A stretch of DNA of 64,000 nucleotides from Brevundimonas sp. UBA7506. Lineage in GTDB: Bacteria; Pseudomonadota; Alphaproteobacteria; Caulobacterales; Caulobacteraceae. The translations under genes and the position numbers were made by a program. Shown piece by piece: positions 53,480 to 62,212 of this stretch; the stretch's first letter is position 1, and every line of letters begins with the position of its first letter. Under the pieces are notes generated by a model that was given only the letters and a program-made list of their open reading frames with translations, did no database searches and was not told where the DNA came from. The stretch covers positions 141,446 to 205,445 of the forward strand of contig NZ_DLNQ01000010.1 in the NCBI RefSeq assembly GCF_002479495.1. Direction: 5' to 3'.

Positions 53480-54515
53480 GGTCCGCCCGGATCCGACCGC
53501 GCTTTACGAGGAGGCCGTCCGCGACCGACGCGCGGGGCGCAGCGAGGCGGCGCTTGCCAAGCTGGATACGGTTCTTCGGATTAGGCCCCAAAATACGGAC
53601 GCCCTGTTGAATCGCGGCCTCTCCCTCCTGGCGCTTGACCGGCTGGACGAGGCCGAGGCGGACTTCGAGGCCGTCCTCGTCCGGGCCCCGCATTATGTGG
53701 ACGCCCGCCTCGGACTGGCGCTCGTCGCGCGCAGGCGCGGCGACGCCGGGCGCGCTAGAATGGAAACCGACAAGGCGCTCCTTGCGGCGCCTGAACGGGC
53801 TGATCTGAAAGCCCTGGCCCGCGCCTTGCGGCCGCAACCCGCTTGGCGCTTTGATCTGGACGGCTCAAGGAGCCGCCTTGGCGCGGGATTGTCCGACTGG
53901 AACGAAGTGCGTGTCGCCGCCGCCCATGCCATGGATGAGCGCTCGACGATCACGGGCGTAGGCGAATGGACGGAACGGTTCGACAAACGGGACCTGTTCG
54001 TCGAGGGACAGCTGGACCGTCTCTTCCCCTGGGGCGAAGCTTACGGCGCGCTAGGCGGCGCCGTGGAGGCGGACTACCGTCCGACAGTCTCGGTGCGCGT
54101 CGGGGCGGAAGTCCATCTTCTGCCGAGCATCAACGGAACGCTGGACGCCTCCGCCGCGCGCTTCGCAAGCGGGAACGTGAGCAGTCTGCAGCCCGGACTG
54201 GTCGCAGACCTCGCACAAGGGCGGGTGCGGCTGGCCGCGCGCTGGATCAACGTCTGGGACGAGACCGACCAGCACCGCGCCGGCTACGCCGTCAGTGTCA
54301 ACTGGACCCCGACCGACCGTCTGCGTTTCCGGGCGGACTACGCTGACGCTCCCGAAAGCAGTGAAGGTCTGACGACAGACGTGCGCGCCCTCAGCGCCGG
54401 CGTCGAGATCGGTCTGACAGACCAGATCAGCTTGCGGGTGGGCGGCCTGGAAGAAGATCGGGGTCGTTATGATCGAAAGGCGATCACCCTCGGTCTGGGC
54501 TGGCGATTCTGGTGA
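53454..54515 (+). CDS. YaiO-like protein: TPR N-terminus and outer-membrane beta-barrel
   Basis: A 353-residue protein. Residues 12-115 contain about three TPR-like helix pairs (ALYEEAVRDRRAGRSEAALA, NRGLSLLALDRLDEAEADFE). From about residue 130 alternating strands form a YaiO-type beta-barrel ending in LGLGWRFW with a C-terminal aromatic residue, as expected for outer-membrane insertion. No signal peptide is visible, which is odd for an outer-membrane protein, so the true start may be wrong or export unusual. TPR plus barrel recalls PgaA/AlgK-AlgE polysaccharide exporters. It overlaps the receiver gene upstream and the HEAT gene (GTGA) downstream. Confidence 0.8.
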   Translation: MLVQDVPAEVRPDPTALYEEAVRDRRAGRSEAALAKLDTVLRIRPQNTDALLNRGLSLLALDRLDEAEADFEAVLVRAPHYVDARLGLALVARRRGDAGRARMETDKALLAAPERADLKALARALRPQPAWRFDLDGSRSRLGAGLSDWNEVRVAAAHAMDERSTITGVGEWTERFDKRDLFVEGQLDRLFPWGEAYGALGGAVEADYRPTVSVRVGAEVHLLPSINGTLDASAARFASGNVSSLQPGLVADLAQGRVRLAARWINVWDETDQHRAGYAVSVNWTPTDRLRFRADYADAPESSEGLTTDVRALSAGVEIGLTDQISLRVGGLEEDRGRYDRKAITLGLGWRFW

Positions 54516-55573
54516 GCTTTCTAACCGCATTGTGGTGGGTTTCGCTGATGCTCATCGCAGCGGCCCTGGTCTGGATGACGGGTCTGATTCTCGCCCGCCT
54601 TCTGCGGGAACGGTTCGACAGCAAACGGGCTGGGGATGAGGCCCAGATCCGCAGGTTGTTCCTGGCGATCCTGAACGGCGACGTCGGGGCGGAACCACAA
54701 CTGAAGCCCTATCAGATGCGAGCCCGTCTGATGGCCGAAGCTCTGGTGGAGGTGTTGGGGCTTGTACGTGGCGCGCAGCGGGATCGCCTGATCGAAAGCC
54801 TCGCTCGGTTGGGGCTTCCCGACCGTCTGCGCCTCCGACTCGACAGGGGGAGCAAGGCCGGCCGAATAGCGGCGGCTGAGGCGCTGGCCGCCTTTCCAGA
54901 TGTGGCGACCGTAGACGCCTTGCGGTCGGCCCTGGCCCGATCACGCGAAGGGGACTTTCGCGTAGCGGTCCTCACCGCTCTTCTGGACATGGACGCCGCT
55001 CCGCCGTTGCAGGACATGCTGACGGACATAGCCAGACGCGGCCTCCAGGACTCCCTGCTGTACGAACCCGTCATCAGACGTGCCGCTAAAGCGACGCCGA
55101 CGGAGGCTCTGGACGTCTTTATTCTTCCTCTCGCTCCTTCCGCCACCCGCGCGATGTTGGCAGACGCTTTAGGCGCGTCAGGAGACTATCGTGCCGTGGA
55201 GCCTCTGGTGCGAACCGCGACCGACGCGGACTTGGAACTGCGTATCGCCTCGGTGCGCGCCCTTGGGCTTCTCGCTCATCCGGCTGGTGAGGCGGCCGTG
55301 ACGGCGGCGCTGACCGACGCGGCCTGGCAGGTTCGCTCCGCCGCCTGCGAGGCTGTCGGTCGGATCAGGCTGGTCCATGCCGCGCCGCGGCTGCGACAGG
55401 CGCTGGGAGACCCGGCCTGGTGGGTTCGTTTCCGCGCTGGCGAGGCGCTGGCCATCCTCGGCGATCCGGGGGTCGCCATCCTGCGCACGGCGATCGAAGA
55501 TGAGCATGACGTGGTGCGTCGCGCCGCTTCTCTCGCGCTGGCCGAGCGCGGGCTGATGAAGGCTGCGGCGTGA
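54512..55573 (+). CDS. HEAT-repeat membrane-anchored protein
   Basis: A 353-residue protein with one N-terminal membrane helix (TALWWVSLMLIAAALVWMTG) and then helical HEAT-like repeats, clearest as ALADALGASGDYRAVEPLV, VRALGLLAHPAGEAAVTAAL and VRSAACEAVGRIRLVHAAPR. Such repeats are protein-interaction scaffolds. GTG start overlaps the YaiO-like stop, and its own stop overlaps the glycosyltransferase start (GTGA). Adjacent HEAT and GT2 genes suggest it holds the synthase in the membrane or links it to the exporter; this is inference. Confidence 0.8.
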   Translation: MSFLTALWWVSLMLIAAALVWMTGLILARLLRERFDSKRAGDEAQIRRLFLAILNGDVGAEPQLKPYQMRARLMAEALVEVLGLVRGAQRDRLIESLARLGLPDRLRLRLDRGSKAGRIAAAEALAAFPDVATVDALRSALARSREGDFRVAVLTALLDMDAAPPLQDMLTDIARRGLQDSLLYEPVIRRAAKATPTEALDVFILPLAPSATRAMLADALGASGDYRAVEPLVRTATDADLELRIASVRALGLLAHPAGEAAVTAALTDAAWQVRSAACEAVGRIRLVHAAPRLRQALGDPAWWVRFRAGEALAILGDPGVAILRTAIEDEHDVVRRAASLALAERGLMKAAA

Positions 55574-56994
55574 CCCAGGAGATAGCCCTCATCCTGGTGG
55601 GATTCGCCCGGTCGATCGCCATGTTCGTGATCGGCATGGGTCTCGCCCAGAATCTCGTCTACCTGATCCAGTTGTTGCTGGCGGCCGGCGCGCTCGCCGC
55701 CCGACCGGCGATCCCGGAATCCGGCGCCCTGTGGCGTCGCTACGCCGAGGCTTCGCCGCCTATCGCCCTGCTGGCTCCGGCCTACGACGAGGCGCTCACG
55801 ATTGTTCAAAGCGTCAGGTCGCTGCTGTCCCTGCGTTACCCCAGTTTCGAGGTGATCGTCATCAATGACGGGTCCAGGGACGCCACCTTGCAGGTGCTGA
55901 TCGACGCCTACGAATTGAGACCTGCGCAGCGACATTATGAGCAGGCCCTGGATCATCAACCGATAAGAGGCGTCTACACGGCCGCGCACCAGCCACGCCT
56001 AATAGTCGTGGACAAGGAGAACGGCGGCAAAGCCGACGCGCTCAACGCCGGCATCAACATATCCCGGGCGCCGATCTTCTGCTCGATGGACGCTGACTCC
56101 TTGCTGGAGCCCGACGCCTTGCTGCGCGCAGTCCAGCCCTTTGTCGAAGAACCTGAGCGCACCGTGGCGGTCGGAGGCACCGTGCGTATCGCCAACGGCT
56201 GCCTCATCAGAGACGGCCAGGTGCTGGAAGTCCGCCCTCCACGCAATCTGCTCGCGCTGCTGCAGACCGTCGAATATCTGCGCGCCTTCCTCATGGCCCG
56301 GCTTGCCTGGAGCCGGATCAACACGCTCACGATCATTTCGGGCGCCTTTGGCCTCTTCCGGCGAGCACGCGTGATCGAAGCCGGCGGCTACACCCGGGGG
56401 ACGGTCGGCGAAGACATGGAGTTGGTCGTCAAGCTTCACCGCCTCATGCGCGATCAAGACCGACCGTATCGCATAGGTTTCGTTCCTGAGCCTGTATGCT
56501 GGACCGAGGCTCCGGAAGACATCCGGGTCCTGGGGCGCCAAAGGGCGCGCTGGCATCGCGGGGCTCTTGAGACCTTCGAACGCCACTGGGACGTGATGTT
56601 CCGCCCTCGCTATGGCCGCCTCGGTCCCGTCGGCTTCGGCTACATCTTCCTCGTGGATATCCTGGGACCGGTGGTGGAGCTGCTGGGCTATCTCCTCATC
56701 CCGGCCTTCTGGGCGCTGGGACTGCTATCTCTGGACTATCTGCTGGCCTTCCTGGCCATCACGTTCACCTTCGGAGTCGTGATTTCCGTGGGAGCGCTGG
56801 CGTTGGAGGAGTCAGAGCTCAGGCGCTTTCCACGCGCGCGCCACCTCCTGTTGCTGACCGCTGCGGCGGTGCTGGAAAACTTCGGCTATCGACAACTCAA
56901 CAACCTGTGGCGGCTGCGCGGCTTGTGGCAATACCTGCGTCGAAGCCAGTCGTGGGGCGCAATGACGCGTAAGGGTTTCAGTCCGCCCGCCTAG
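55570..56994 (+). CDS. Family 2 glycosyltransferase, processive polysaccharide synthase type
   Basis: A 474-residue membrane glycosyltransferase. One to two N-terminal helices are followed by a GT-A domain: LLAPAYDEALTIVQSVRSLL, VIVINDGSRDATLQVLIDAY, the DxD-like SMDADSLLEP, GTVGEDMELV and the product-binding RQRARWHRG (Q/RxxRW). At least three helices follow. The D,D,D,QRARW pattern marks processive enzymes such as those for cellulose or poly-N-acetylglucosamine. There is no PilZ domain, so c-di-GMP control by that route is not expected. It ends the operon; its last 17 bases overlap the convergent Hpt gene. Confidence 0.92.
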   Translation: MTQEIALILVGFARSIAMFVIGMGLAQNLVYLIQLLLAAGALAARPAIPESGALWRRYAEASPPIALLAPAYDEALTIVQSVRSLLSLRYPSFEVIVINDGSRDATLQVLIDAYELRPAQRHYEQALDHQPIRGVYTAAHQPRLIVVDKENGGKADALNAGINISRAPIFCSMDADSLLEPDALLRAVQPFVEEPERTVAVGGTVRIANGCLIRDGQVLEVRPPRNLLALLQTVEYLRAFLMARLAWSRINTLTIISGAFGLFRRARVIEAGGYTRGTVGEDMELVVKLHRLMRDQDRPYRIGFVPEPVCWTEAPEDIRVLGRQRARWHRGALETFERHWDVMFRPRYGRLGPVGFGYIFLVDILGPVVELLGYLLIPAFWALGLLSLDYLLAFLAITFTFGVVISVGALALEESELRRFPRARHLLLLTAAAVLENFGYRQLNNLWRLRGLWQYLRRSQSWGAMTRKGFSPPA

Positions 56995-57262
56995 CCAAGG
57001 CCTCCTCGAGGGCGGCCGTCAGTCGCTCGACTTTAGAGCGATCGGGCGCCTGTCCTTGAGCCAAGGCGTCGTCACAGTCGGCCGCCGCGTCGCTGATGAC
57101 AGGAAAGCCGAAAGTGCCGGCGGCGCCCGCGAGCCTATGCACCAGAGCCTGCATTTCCTCCGAATGCAGGGCGTCGCGCTCGCACAGCTTTTCGATGCGT
57201 GCGAGATCGCCTACGCAGCGGTCCAGAAACCGCGCCCTGAGGCTGGCCAACAGGTCGTTCAT
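56978..57262 (-). CDS. Hpt phosphotransfer protein
   Basis: A 94-residue histidine phosphotransfer domain: helical, with the phospho-His42 in ALVHRLAGAAGTFGFP. It shuttles phosphate between receivers. Its start overlaps the stop of the receiver gene by four bases (ATGA), and it is the last gene of the hybrid kinase-receiver-Hpt operon. Its 3' end overlaps that of the convergent glycosyltransferase gene by 17 bases. Confidence 0.92.
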   Translation of the reverse strand: MNDLLASLRARFLDRCVGDLARIEKLCERDALHSEEMQALVHRLAGAAGTFGFPVISDAAADCDDALAQGQAPDRSKVERLTAALEEALARRAD

Positions 57263-57642
57263 TGGCTAGCCGCAAGGATGGCCCGGACGTCTGCGGCAAG
57301 GGTCATGGGATCGAAAGGCTTGATGACGACGTCCAGCGCGCCCAAGGCGCGATACTGATCGATTTCTCCGGATCGCGCTCGCGCCGTCATGAAAATTACG
57401 GGCGTATTTCGAAGAGCCGGCCGTTCGCGAATCCTCGCAAGGGTCCCGGCTCCATCCAGGTTCGGCATCATCACGTCGAGCAGGACGACGTCAGGCCGAA
57501 GTCCCTCGTCCAGCGCGGCGAGCGCCGCCTGACCCGAGGCGACCGAGGTCAGGACGATGTCGGGATCGAGAGCGAGCGCGTAGGCTGCTACCTCACGGAT
57601 GTCGTCCTCGTCGTCGACGTGCAGTATGTTCAGGGCTGTCAT
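57259..57642 (-). CDS. Single-domain response regulator
   Basis: A 127-residue receiver: acidic cluster HVDDEDD at residues 8-14, phospho-Asp56 in VVLLDVMMPNLDG, and the Lys in DVVIKPFDP. No output domain. Overlaps of four bases with the hybrid kinase upstream and Hpt downstream show coupled translation. In a phosphorelay it may be the intermediate or terminal receiver. Confidence 0.93.
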   Translation of the reverse strand: MTALNILHVDDEDDIREVAAYALALDPDIVLTSVASGQAALAALDEGLRPDVVLLDVMMPNLDGAGTLARIRERPALRNTPVIFMTARARSGEIDQYRALGALDVVIKPFDPMTLAADVRAILAASQ

Positions 57643-60122
57643 TTTTGGCCTCCGGCGCGACGTGTCAGGCGGCGCACAGTGCGCGCCAGCTGGGTCAGGG
57701 ACATGCGGGACTTGGTAAGCACGGCCTGAACCGCCGGCGCGGCCTGGCGATCCAGGTCCTGCGCGGAATAGATGACGACCGGGATGGTGCGCCCCTCCTC
57801 GTCCGTCAGTTCCGGCAGAAGGTCGAGGCCGTTTCCGTCCGGAAGGCCAAGGTCCAGGATCACCAGGTCGGGCCGTCGGCGAGCCAGTGCGGCTCGCGCG
57901 TCGGCCAGGCTCTCCGCGCCGACGACTTCCACCGATTCAAGCCCGTGGCGCGTCACCTCCAGAATGTCCCGGTCATCGTCCACATGCAGGACCAGCGGCT
58001 TTGCGTCTGACCGGACAAGAGATTGCACGGCAAGGCGCAAGCGGGCCTGATCCACCGGCTTCTCCATCCAGTCCGCTACCTCCAGCGAGCGTCCGCGCGC
58101 CTGGCCTCGGGCCGCGCCCCCCGAGACGACGATCACCGGCATGGCGCGCGTATCGCCGCCGGCCTTCAGCGCACGGATCAGGCTGACGCCGTCGGCATCC
58201 GGCAACTGCAGATCGACAAGCGCCGCCGCATGGACCCCCTTGCGCGCCATCGCCAGGGCGTCCCGGGCGGTGACGGCCACGTCGGCCTGATAGCCTTCAA
58301 GGGACAGCATCTCGACCAGAACCCGTGCGGAATCGGGGTCGTCCTCGCAGATGAGCAAACGTCCCGGCCCCTCGCCCTGATCTGCGTCCGGCAGGTCCAG
58401 CGGCAGGTCGAGATGGAAGGTGGCGCCTTCGCCCTCGGCGGATTCAAACCACAGCCGTCCGCCATGGCGTTCGGCGATGTCCCGCGCGATGGCCAGACCC
58501 AGACCCGTGCCCCCCTTGGCGCGCGTGTCGGTCGAATCCGCCTGGGCGAACTTGCCGAAGATGCGCGAGCGGAATTCCTCCGAAATGCCGGGGCCGTGGT
58601 CGGCGACGCTAAGCCGGGCGATCCGGGTTTCCGGATTGACGGTGACCGTCACCTCGCCGCCGACCGGAGAGAACTTGGCGGCATTGGACAGCAGATTGGT
58701 CACCACCTGGATCAGCCGGTCGGCGTCGCCGCGCACCGGCGCGGAAGCGCCGTCCTCAAGACGCAGATTCACGCCCAACTGATGGACGTAACCCCTGACG
58801 CCGTCGATCGCCCGTGCCGCGATGTCTCGGAGATCGAGCGGCGACATGGTTAGGACCAGCTTGCCGGCGTCAAGCTTCTCGACGTCGAGGATGTCGTTGA
58901 TCAGCCGGACCAGCCGCTGGCTGTTTGAATGGGCGATGCCGATGAGGCGGGCGGCTCTCTCGGGCAGGTCGCCGGCGGCGCCGCCGGCCAGCAAGCCGAG
59001 CGAGCCGGCGATGGAGGTCAGGGGCGTGCGCAGCTCATGGCTGACCGTCGAGACGAAGGCATCCTTCATCTCGGCCACCCGGCGGCGTTCGGTGATGTCC
59101 CGGATCACGGCCACGACATGGCGGCCGGCGGGCAAGTCCATCGCGCCGAGGGCCACGTCGGCGGGGAAGCTCTCCCCCGTCCGACGTTTCCCGGTCAGCT
59201 CGCGTAGAAGGCCGTCCTCCCAAGCCCCCTGACTGGCGCCGAGCCGATCCAGGAACGCGCCCTCGCCGTTTTCCGCCAGGTTGATCAGGATTCCGACGTC
59301 CCGCCGACCGATTTCCTCCGCGCGCCAGCCGAACATGCGCTCTGCAGCCGGGTTCATGGTCTCGATGCTGCCGCTCGGGTTCAGGGTGACGATGGCGTCG
59401 AAGGCGCTGTCCAGGGTGGCGCTGTGTCGCGCGGCGGCGGCCTGCAGCCGCTCCAGAAGAAGGCTTCGGGTCGCCAGATATCTCCAGACCATAAACACCG
59501 TCGCCGCCGCGATGACGACCAGGCCCAGGAACAACAACAGGACCATAAGCTCCGTGCGCGCGGTCCGCTTTGCGGCCTTGGCGGACAGGGCGGCCAGATG
59601 CTCGGCCTCGCGCTGCGTCATCTGATCCACCACCTGGCGGATCTCGTCCATTGTCGCCTTGCCCTCGCCGCTCGACACCGACGCCACGGCGGCTCCGGCC
59701 TGTCCTGCCTGGCGCAGATTGACGCTGCGCTCCATGATCCGGCGTTTACGCGCCACTTCCTGTGACAGGCGTTGGTGGTGAGCGGTCTGCGCCTCGTCGG
59801 CGTTGAACAGGACGCCGAGGGCGTCCATCTGCGCGCTGATCCGCGTCAGAGCCAGATCATAGGGTTCCAGAAACCGATTATCGCCGGTGATGATGTAGCC
59901 GCGCTGTCCGGTCTCGGCGTCCTGGAGCAGAGAGAAGACGGACTGGATCTGCAATCGAGTATCGTAGGACCGGTCTACGGCCGCACGTAAGGCTGCGGCC
60001 CCGGCGAATTCACGCCGAAGCTCCACCCCAATGACGATCAGAGTCACGGCGAAGAACACCGAAGCAAGGCCCAGGGCAAAGCGAAAGCGACGCCGCCCTG
60101 GTTGACGAACCGTGATCGTCAT
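57639..60122 (-). CDS. Hybrid sensor histidine kinase (CHASE3-PAS-HisKA-HATPase-REC-REC)
   Basis: An 827-residue kinase. Two membrane helices (about 15-35 and 192-213) flank a CHASE3-type periplasmic domain (SLLQDAETGQRGYIITGDNR at 64-83). A PAS domain with ATLDSAFDAIVTLNPSGSIE follows, then HisKA with phospho-His362 in STVSHELRTPLTS, and an ATPase with VTNLLSNAAKFSP and GTGLGLAIA. Two receivers end the protein (VDLQLPDADGVSL and VILDLGLPDGNGL). With the downstream receiver and Hpt this makes a complete multi-step phosphorelay. It points toward the polysaccharide-type operon, so that operon is the likely target. Confidence 0.93.
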   Translation of the reverse strand: MTITVRQPGRRRFRFALGLASVFFAVTLIVIGVELRREFAGAAALRAAVDRSYDTRLQIQSVFSLLQDAETGQRGYIITGDNRFLEPYDLALTRISAQMDALGVLFNADEAQTAHHQRLSQEVARKRRIMERSVNLRQAGQAGAAVASVSSGEGKATMDEIRQVVDQMTQREAEHLAALSAKAAKRTARTELMVLLLFLGLVVIAAATVFMVWRYLATRSLLLERLQAAAARHSATLDSAFDAIVTLNPSGSIETMNPAAERMFGWRAEEIGRRDVGILINLAENGEGAFLDRLGASQGAWEDGLLRELTGKRRTGESFPADVALGAMDLPAGRHVVAVIRDITERRRVAEMKDAFVSTVSHELRTPLTSIAGSLGLLAGGAAGDLPERAARLIGIAHSNSQRLVRLINDILDVEKLDAGKLVLTMSPLDLRDIAARAIDGVRGYVHQLGVNLRLEDGASAPVRGDADRLIQVVTNLLSNAAKFSPVGGEVTVTVNPETRIARLSVADHGPGISEEFRSRIFGKFAQADSTDTRAKGGTGLGLAIARDIAERHGGRLWFESAEGEGATFHLDLPLDLPDADQGEGPGRLLICEDDPDSARVLVEMLSLEGYQADVAVTARDALAMARKGVHAAALVDLQLPDADGVSLIRALKAGGDTRAMPVIVVSGGAARGQARGRSLEVADWMEKPVDQARLRLAVQSLVRSDAKPLVLHVDDDRDILEVTRHGLESVEVVGAESLADARAALARRRPDLVILDLGLPDGNGLDLLPELTDEEGRTIPVVIYSAQDLDRQAAPAVQAVLTKSRMSLTQLARTVRRLTRRAGGQK

Positions 60123-60161
60123 CGGCTAGACAGACACGGACGATCAATCAGGAGCTCCGCC

Positions 60162-60554
60162 GTGAAAGTCTGCGTCATCGAGGACGATCCCCTTTTGTTG
60201 CGTCATCTGGAGGACATGCTGGAGCGTATGGATTACCAGGTCATGACCGCCGAAACTGTCGATGAAGGGTTGGACATCGTGCGACAATGGTCGCCCGACG
60301 CCGTTCTGCTGGACATTTTGATGCCCGACCGGGACGGGCTGAACTTTATTATGGATACCCGTCATCTCAGGGAGACAATGCGGGTCGTCGCTATGACCGG
60401 CGGGGGGCGGCTAGGCCCCGGTCCCATTCTGCAGATGGCTTCCGGCCTCGGCGCTCACGCCGTCCTCACCAAGCCATTCACCGCGGAGGCTCTTGCGGAT
60501 GCGCTGTGCGACCGGGGCAGCAAGCAAACCTCGGCCATAGGCGTCGACTGCTGA
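60162..60554 (+). CDS. Single-domain response regulator, divergent from the hybrid kinase
   Basis: A 130-residue receiver with VIEDDPLLLRHLEDML at the start, phospho-Asp51 in AVLLDILMPDRDGL and the Lys in AVLTKPFTA. GTG 60162 follows AGGAGC; the frame is open upstream but overlaps the hybrid kinase start. It shares a 40-base divergent region with the kinase gene, so both are probably co-regulated, making three single receivers in the locus in all. Confidence 0.88.
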   Translation: MKVCVIEDDPLLLRHLEDMLERMDYQVMTAETVDEGLDIVRQWSPDAVLLDILMPDRDGLNFIMDTRHLRETMRVVAMTGGGRLGPGPILQMASGLGAHAVLTKPFTAEALADALCDRGSKQTSAIGVDC

Positions 60555-60557
60555 CAC

Positions 60558-61017
60558 TTAACTCTCGGCCAGCATCAGCTTGGCGGAAGTGACCGCAATG
60601 CTGGTCGCTATCATTGCAGAGAGCACGGCGATCCCGCCGCCCAATACCGCCAAGGTCAGCGCTGACCAGACCTCAGTCGCAGATGATATCGCTGGAAGAG
60701 CCCGATTGACCCCACCAGTCAGGAAGCCAGCGATGACAAGGGACCATCGGATCCCGCGGGTCGCTCCGAGAGCAACCAATGGCCCGATCAATTTGGTCGA
60801 TTTTGCCTGCATCACCGGCCATCCTGGGAGCAGCATGATGAAAACAAGCGAGACGATTAAAAAACACTGCTGAAGAGGCTATGCCCGCCCCGCTCTTGTA
60901 AAGCGCCGAGAGCCACAACAGGCCCAATGCGAGAGCGGTAGGCAGCATCATCACTACTGATGTGATGATGAACTTAATGAAGCCGCCCACGCTGAGGCGA
61001 CTATCCATCATTGTCAT
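60558..61017 (-). pseudogene. Membrane protein gene interrupted by a frameshift at an A6/T6 run
   Basis: Two minus-strand frames join into one sensible protein. The upstream part (from 61017) starts MTMMDSRLSVGG and has the helix SVVMMLPTALALGLLWLS. It loses sense after a run of six T (bases 60859-60864). From there the other frame continues with FLIVSLVFIMLLPGWPVMQA, then LVIAGFLTGGV and SALTLAVLGGGIAVLSAM to a stop at 60558. The whole would be about 150 residues with three to four helices. Either a true mutation or a sequencing error in the homopolymer explains it. No family recognised. Confidence 0.65.
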
Positions 61018-61112
61018 AGAAACTGCGTAGAGTACGACGACTCAGCCGAGGAGAAGGGCTACGCCAACGGCGTAATCAATCAGCAGAAGATCCGGTCTGC
61101 GCGACCAGAAGA

Positions 61113-61574
61113 TCAGATCAGCGGCTGCGGCTGCACCACCCGCTCAAGATATGCCAGCCCCCGCATGGGAATGTCTACTTCGCAAAGCGACCTGTTGCGG
61201 ATCACCGCCAGCATCAACGGCTGGAAGCGGGCTATTTCTTCGTCTGTCACTGCCGAACCCATGCGGCTGCGTGCATTTCGATAATCCCATCCGTCCGGTG
61301 TCTGATTGATCTGCAAAATGTCGCTGCCGCCCTCGCCGTAGCTCCATACGTGCATGACAGTGAGGACCTCACGCTGTTTCGGATAGATTTCCGTCGATCG
61401 GCTCTCGCTACGCTCACACGCCACACGGCCCGCACCGACGACGCTCGCCAAGGCTGCATTGATGCACCGGGCATCAACGGGACCGGAGAGGGTGGCTCGG
61501 CTCTCGACGCCGTAGATCGGGTCACATCCGCTGACGAGCAGAGCCGCGACACAGATGGTTAGGCGGACCCACAT
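61113..61574 (-). CDS. Putative lipoprotein
   Basis: A 153-residue protein with a short signal peptide ending in the lipobox LLVSGCDP (Cys17), so a lipid-anchored envelope protein. The body has three further Cys (ARCINAAL, VACERSES, SLCEVDIP), which could form disulfides. It has no known domain that I recognise. A clear minus-strand start lies next to repeat-rich intergenic DNA. Confidence 0.75.
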   Translation of the reverse strand: MWVRLTICVAALLVSGCDPIYGVESRATLSGPVDARCINAALASVVGAGRVACERSESRSTEIYPKQREVLTVMHVWSYGEGGSDILQINQTPDGWDYRNARSRMGSAVTDEEIARFQPLMLAVIRNRSLCEVDIPMRGLAYLERVVQPQPLI

Positions 61575-61610
61575 GTCATGAACGTAACAACCGCCCCAAC
61601 GTTACGGCAA

Positions 61611-61730
61611 GTGTCCGCTAACCACCCCTAGGGGAAGTGGGGCACTTGCACTGCCGGGTTGTTCGGCCAAGGTCCGGTTTCGGGCCAGATGCCAAAGTCG
61701 CATCTCGACCCTCAGCGGACATTAGTAGGC
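61611..61730. repeat. Intergenic repeat, family R1, copy 1
   Basis: About 120 bases that recur, with a few substitutions, at 62673-62790. Shared landmarks: CCACCCCTAGGGGAAGT, GGGCACTTGCACTGCC, GTTCGGCCAAGG, GGGCCAGATGCCAAAGTCG and, at the end, GCGGACATTAGTA or GACGGACATTGATG. It includes the CCCTAGGGG palindrome. Confidence 0.85.
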
Positions 61731-61951
61731 GTAGCGCACAGCGCTTCAGCTTCTGCCAATAGCTTCCGAAGCTGCTTAATGTCAGCCTTCAATGGCTCAG
61801 TTCGAGTAGCCCGCTGGCGGATGCTTTCGAGAGCCTGATCCTTGATCGTGACGCTTGCGAAGTCGTCCCAATCCCACTCGCCGCCAGTGCCGTCGATGAA
61901 GTCTCGTAGGCACCGAGCCACTTCTTCTGGTGTGCGTTGAGTTGTCCACAT
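61712..61951 (-). CDS. Small hypothetical protein
   Basis: A 79-residue soluble protein: MWTTQRTPEEVARCLRDFID, then an acidic GGEWDWDDFASV segment and a helical C-terminus with KADIKQLRKLLAEAEALC. Proteins like this occur in Sphingomonadales and Caulobacterales, function unknown. I start it at ATG 61951; the frame is open upstream but only into repeat sequence. Its 3' end overlaps the R1 repeat by 19 bases. Confidence 0.65.
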   Translation of the reverse strand: MWTTQRTPEEVARCLRDFIDGTGGEWDWDDFASVTIKDQALESIRQRATRTEPLKADIKQLRKLLAEAEALCATPTNVR

Positions 61952-61973
61952 GGCTCCAGATTTGCATGCGAGA

Positions 61974-62192
61974 CGTCCGCTTTCCACCTCTCCCAGACTT
62001 GCGGAAGGTCCGCTTAGGGGCATGAGACCGGCGCTTGAGGCGAACACCATCGCGGCCTTTCGTAGGAACGGCGGCGGTGCGCCGCCGTGGACGATCCTGA
62101 GAACTATTCAGCCCTGTTCGGCTGGGCAGCGTGAAGGTCCGATTTTCGGCCGCAGCCCGAAGTTGCGTCTCGCCCCATTGCGGACACTGCCG
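61974..62192. repeat. Intergenic repeat, family R2, copy 1
   Basis: About 220 bases, recurring at 63780-64000. Landmarks in order: GTCCGCTTTCCACC, GGAAGGTCCGCTTA, GAGACCGGCGC, GCGAACACCATCGCG, the GC-rich palindrome GGCGGTGCGCCGCC, and CTGAGAACTATTCAGCCCTG then TTCGGCTGGG. It translates in several frames and so can be mistaken for short genes on the minus strand. Confidence 0.85.
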
Positions 62193-62212
62193 GTCGATGC
62201 TCAGTTCGATGC

